Of a stretch of 64,000 nt of DNA, positions 60,852-64,000 are shown one piece after another. This DNA comes from Trachelipus rathkii. Lineage: Eukaryota > Arthropoda > Malacostraca > Isopoda > Trachelipodidae. Position numbers and translations under genes: made by a program. The stretch covers positions 1-64,000 of the forward strand of contig JABUQX010018364.1 in assembly GCA_015478945.1 (NCBI GenBank), written 5' to 3'. The notes under the pieces are model-generated. The model was not told the DNA's origin. It ran no database searches and saw only the letters and a program-made list of their open reading frames with translations. Position 1 is the first letter of the stretch; each line of letters begins with the position of its first letter.

Positions 60852-61612
60852 ATATATAGTGATAATAGTATATATATATATATATATATAATATATAATA
60901 TATATATATACTATCTATGAACTATATAATATATATATATATACTATATAATTTCTGAAATGAAGTAAGGTTAAGTTATATATATATAATATATATACCT
61001 CTAGTATACGAGTATATATATATAGTATATGAGTATTATATATATATATTATATAATATATATATTATATATATAAGCTATAATATATATATATATATGA
61101 TAAACTATATAGCGGTATTATATATATATATATATAACTATATACATATATATCATATTATATATAATATATAGTGAATATATATAAGTGATAGAATAAA
61201 TACTATACATATATATAATATTATATATAGTATATGAATAAGTATATATTAGATATAATATACGGCTCACCCTATTCTACGGGAAGTAACGTACTACTGG
61301 TATATATATATAGGGAGTAATATATATAAATATATTTATATATATATATATTATGAATATATATAATATATATTATAGTATAATATATAAATATTAATAT
61401 AGTATATATAATATATAATTATAGTATATATATAGGTATATATATATATATATATATATGAGGTACGGTATATATAATAAATATATATATATATACTATA
61501 TAATATAATATATATATATATATATACTATATATATTATATATACTATATATATATATATATTCTCTATATATAAATATATATATCATATAAAAAATATA
61601 TATAGGTATAAA
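60520..61612. repeat. Long (TA)n array, about 1.1 kb
   Basis: These are alternating TA with frequent TAA and TTA slips and short unique islands (for example 60952-60978 and 61261-61302). It is the largest low-complexity block in the window. Confidence 0.95.
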
Positions 61613-61639
61613 TTAAACATCTCTACAATATCTAACGTT

Positions 61640-62110
61640 CTCAAAAAGGTTAATCCTGAAAAGAATCTCCCCTTTTATTCCCCCTTTCAGATACACATGG
61701 TTTCAGGCAAAAACACTCCCCTACCACACTACTTACATATCAAACACAAAACATCCTCACAGGTTTTAACCAAAATTTACCACCCTCTCGCACTCTCCTA
61801 GTGGCAATAGACATAAACAAGGCATTTGATACAGTCCCATGTCACCTCTTAATAGATAATTAAACACACAAAAAAACATTAATGACACAAAAATAATAAA
61901 TTTCTGGTTGCACAGCTAGAATCATACACGGATGCCACACCTCTTGTACATACAGGTTATATAATGGAGTTTCCCCACAGGGTGACATCCTTTCATCAAC
62001 ACTTTAATCTTTTTATGCATGATTTACTACAACCCATATCTCCCATCTCCAACTTTGAACTAGTAATTTATATAGAGCTAATTTTTTTATTTAACGCAAA
62101 ATAATAACAA
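61640..62110 (+). mobile_element. Jockey-type LINE RT fragment, plus copy
   Basis: Frames give HGFRQKHSPTTLLTYQTQNI (about 61700), LLVAIDINKAFDTVPCHLLI (about 61796-61855, with the catalytic Asp of AIDINKAFD), YNGVSPQGDILSSTL (about 61960, usually NGVPQG-VLSP) and LFMHDLLQPISP. This is a non-LTR reverse transcriptase from the palm region. Frameshifts are present and the 3' part is missing. Confidence 0.75.
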
Positions 62111-62719
62111 AAAGAAATTTTTATTATTTACTTTAAGCGCCATCTCCATTAATGTTTTATTTAAAAAAAAATTAAATAAAAAATTAAGGTCAAATTGTAA
62201 CTTCAAATAGGCTTACCAAAAATCTGACTAAATTGATGAGCCATTTTGAAAACCTAGGCATGTTGTTTAAACTTGAATTAAACAATAAATACAAGGATAG
62301 GCAAACATTTTTTGTTTTATTTTATAACCAAAAGGTTTGCCTGCATGTTTCCTTCAACAACATTTTTTGGCACTCACTGCCCCGCAAAAACTTTATCACA
62401 GTGCCACACTTTAAATTTCAATTTTAAAGCAATAAGACATGGAAATTTGAATTCCTTGGCTTTTTCTGATTCTAAATACATATACATATGTAGCTATATA
62501 TATTTTTGACAATTATTACCAAACTTATGGAGGTCAAAATTAAGTGACTTCCTCAAAATTTTCAAGGTCATAACTTTTAAACCATTCGTCCAATTACTCT
62601 CAAAATCTCAGAAATGAATTCAAGGGTCAAGATTTACTTATACACCAAATTTAAGCAAAATCGGGGGGAAAGTTTTTTTTTATTTTTTTATTTTTTTTTT
62701 GGGGGGGGGGGTTGTCATA
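62111..62719. other. Unassigned AT-rich sequence with T and G runs
   Basis: This lies between two LINE fragments that point at each other. It contains T runs (62668-62699) and a run of 11-12 G (62700-62711). No gene is recognised. Confidence 0.5.
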
Positions 62720-64000
62720 GAATGCCCCAGGACTTGTTTGAAGCTGACATTACAGTATAGGAGAGTTAAACCCCATGTTTAGATTCTGGCGTGTGGTAGC
62801 GATGGTGATGTCATCAGCATAGTAGGTTGAAATGTGTAGGAGATAGTATTGCTTCTTGGGGTACACCATTTTTAATCTTTACTTTGTGATTTCTCGTTAT
62901 TGATCTGTATTTGAGCTGTTCTTCCTGATAGGAAGTTTGATAAACATTTCTTTAAATTAGTGGGTACTGTATGCTTGATTTTATTTTGTGTACTAGATTG
63001 TGTCTGAAGATTGTGTTGAAAGCCTTGTTTATGTTGATTGCTATGAGCAGTTTTATGTGTGGGTCAGATATTTAAGATGTCCATTATTGATTATATAATG
63101 TTTGTGAGAGCTGTTGAGGTTGAATGGTTTTGTTGCAGACCATGTTGAAACTTTTGCTTGGGGATGTGTGGTTTTATTCTATTCAGTGTAAGCTTTTCTA
63201 GGAGTTTACACAAAGAGGATATAGTAGTGAAATTGGGTGATAAGAAGAGGGGCTTGAGGAGTCTTTTCCTTTGGGATGATAATTGCTCTTTTTCAGAGGA
63301 AGGGAATGTGATTTAATTTGATGGAATTGTTGTATATATATATATATATGTGTGATAAATTATTTAGTGTGATATTTCCCCAAGTGTTCAATGTGGATGT
63401 TTGAGATGTTATCAGGACCAGTTGCTGGTGAGTTTTTGAGGGTCTTTATCATGTTTTCAATATCAAATGGTGTTATTTCTATTGTTTTGTTGTGGTTGCT
63501 TTTTATTTTCTTAAGGGTTCTGATTATTTTCCTATTTTGTGGATGGGTGGGTTTATGACTTTGCTTTGCCAAGTGAGTTGCGAGGGTGTTTGTATATCAT
63601 TTTGTTGTGTTGAGTGTTGTGATTTTTCATAGATTTGCGTGTGGGAGTTAGGTTGTTTTTTTCACTGTTTAATGTTTATTTTATTAAGTTCCACATTCTA
63701 TTGTTATTTGTTGTTTGTGTTTTTTAGTTTTTTAGTTTTTTTTATCTGAAGTGTGTTTTGTTTAGGTTTGTAATTTGTGTGTTTTGATTAGGTTTGTAAT
63801 TTGTGTTTAAATTATTGATTTGTTTTAATTTGTTGTGTTTGCTGTGCTGATTTTTTGAGTAGGTTTCGTTATTTGATGAAGTTTGAGATTGGGGGTTATA
63901 TTTTTTGAGGTATCCCTGAAGTATATATAGGTTTGCAGGTTTTTGAATTGTTAAAGAGGTTTTGGTAAGCTGTGTTTAGTATTGTGGTATTTGAGATTGT
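62720..64000 (-). mobile_element. Jockey-type LINE RT fragment, minus copy, runs off the window
   Basis: The minus-strand frame 63360-63572 reads PFDIENMIKTLKNSPATGPD and NISNIHIEHLGKYH, the opening of the RT domain. Further toward 62720, with shifts: AIIIPKGKDSS, HPISLL, LEKL-LNRI, KFQHGLQQNHSTSTALTNII (about 63140), LLIAINISKAFNTI (about 63040) and NGVPQEAILSP (about 62860). It appears to be the same family as the plus fragment at 61640. The upstream part near 63600-64000 is basic and broken. Confidence 0.75.

Overview
The window looks like nuclear DNA from an invertebrate animal, most likely an arthropod (perhaps a crustacean). It is very AT-rich, full of (TA)n and (TAA)n arrays, and carries many degraded retrotransposons and DNA transposons. 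Four conserved eukaryotic genes are present as short exons in long introns with GT..AG borders, so it is neither bacterial nor viral. The species assignment is inference from repeat style. The gene calls rest on conserved protein motifs I could read.

Genes. (1) RAB2, minus strand, 30.5 kb down to at least 9.4 kb: exon 1 at 30444-30495, exon 2 at 18262-18389, a badly disrupted exon 3 at about 11630-11843, and exon 4 at 9388-9568. The last exon, with the C-terminal cysteines, was not found. (2) PSMB1, the 20S proteasome beta-6 subunit, plus strand: four exons at 31795-31984, 32947-33076, 49812-49966 and 50061-50198. The short N-terminal exon was not found. Intron 33077-49811 is 16.7 kb and packed with repeats. 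(3) PTRH2, peptidyl-tRNA hydrolase 2, minus strand: exons 59041-59185, 53316-53470 and 50261-50407. It converges on PSMB1, with only 62 bp between the stop codons and crossing poly(A) signals. (4) A COA4-like first coding exon, minus strand, 60349-60468, whose continuation was not found.

Mobile DNA. One LINE family (called LINE-A here, reverse transcriptase with YADD) has about ten copies on both strands: 12.4-15.8, 24.7-25.4, 37.3-38.1, 40.8-44.9, 45.0-46.1, 48.0-48.6, 48.9-49.7, 50.7-52.1, 54.2-55.3 and 57.1-58.8 kb. Short repeats at 12.05, 53.8 and 56.8 kb share its ends. Other LINEs lie at 10.2, 22.6-24.6 (Jockey-like), 28.1-29.0 (CR1-like), 61.6-62.1 and 62.7-64.0 kb. A copia element at 19.5-21.0 kb carries a zinc-binding segment resembling Polinton-type DNA polymerase B. 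A mariner relic lies at 30.8-31.64 kb between RAB2 and PSMB1. Terminal-inverted-repeat elements lie at 33.3-36.8 (hAT-like), 38.25-40.68, 25.56-26.54 and 27.12-27.92 kb, and a tRNA-derived SINE lies at 36.95-37.15 kb.

Layout. 1-9.39 kb is AT-rich DNA without a recognised gene. 9.4-30.5 kb is RAB2 with repeat-filled introns. 30.5-31.8 kb is the divergent RAB2/PSMB1 interval. 31.8-50.2 kb is PSMB1. 50.26-60.5 kb is PTRH2 and the start of COA4. 60.5-61.6 kb is a TA array, and 61.6-64 kb is LINE debris. The genes serve separate housekeeping jobs: vesicle traffic, protein degradation, translation or mitochondrial maintenance, and cytochrome oxidase assembly. They are neighbours rather than a pathway. 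Base-level quality seems uneven: the RAB2 G-domain exon shows many small insertions, as in an unpolished long-read assembly, so frameshifts in the repeats may be partly technical.
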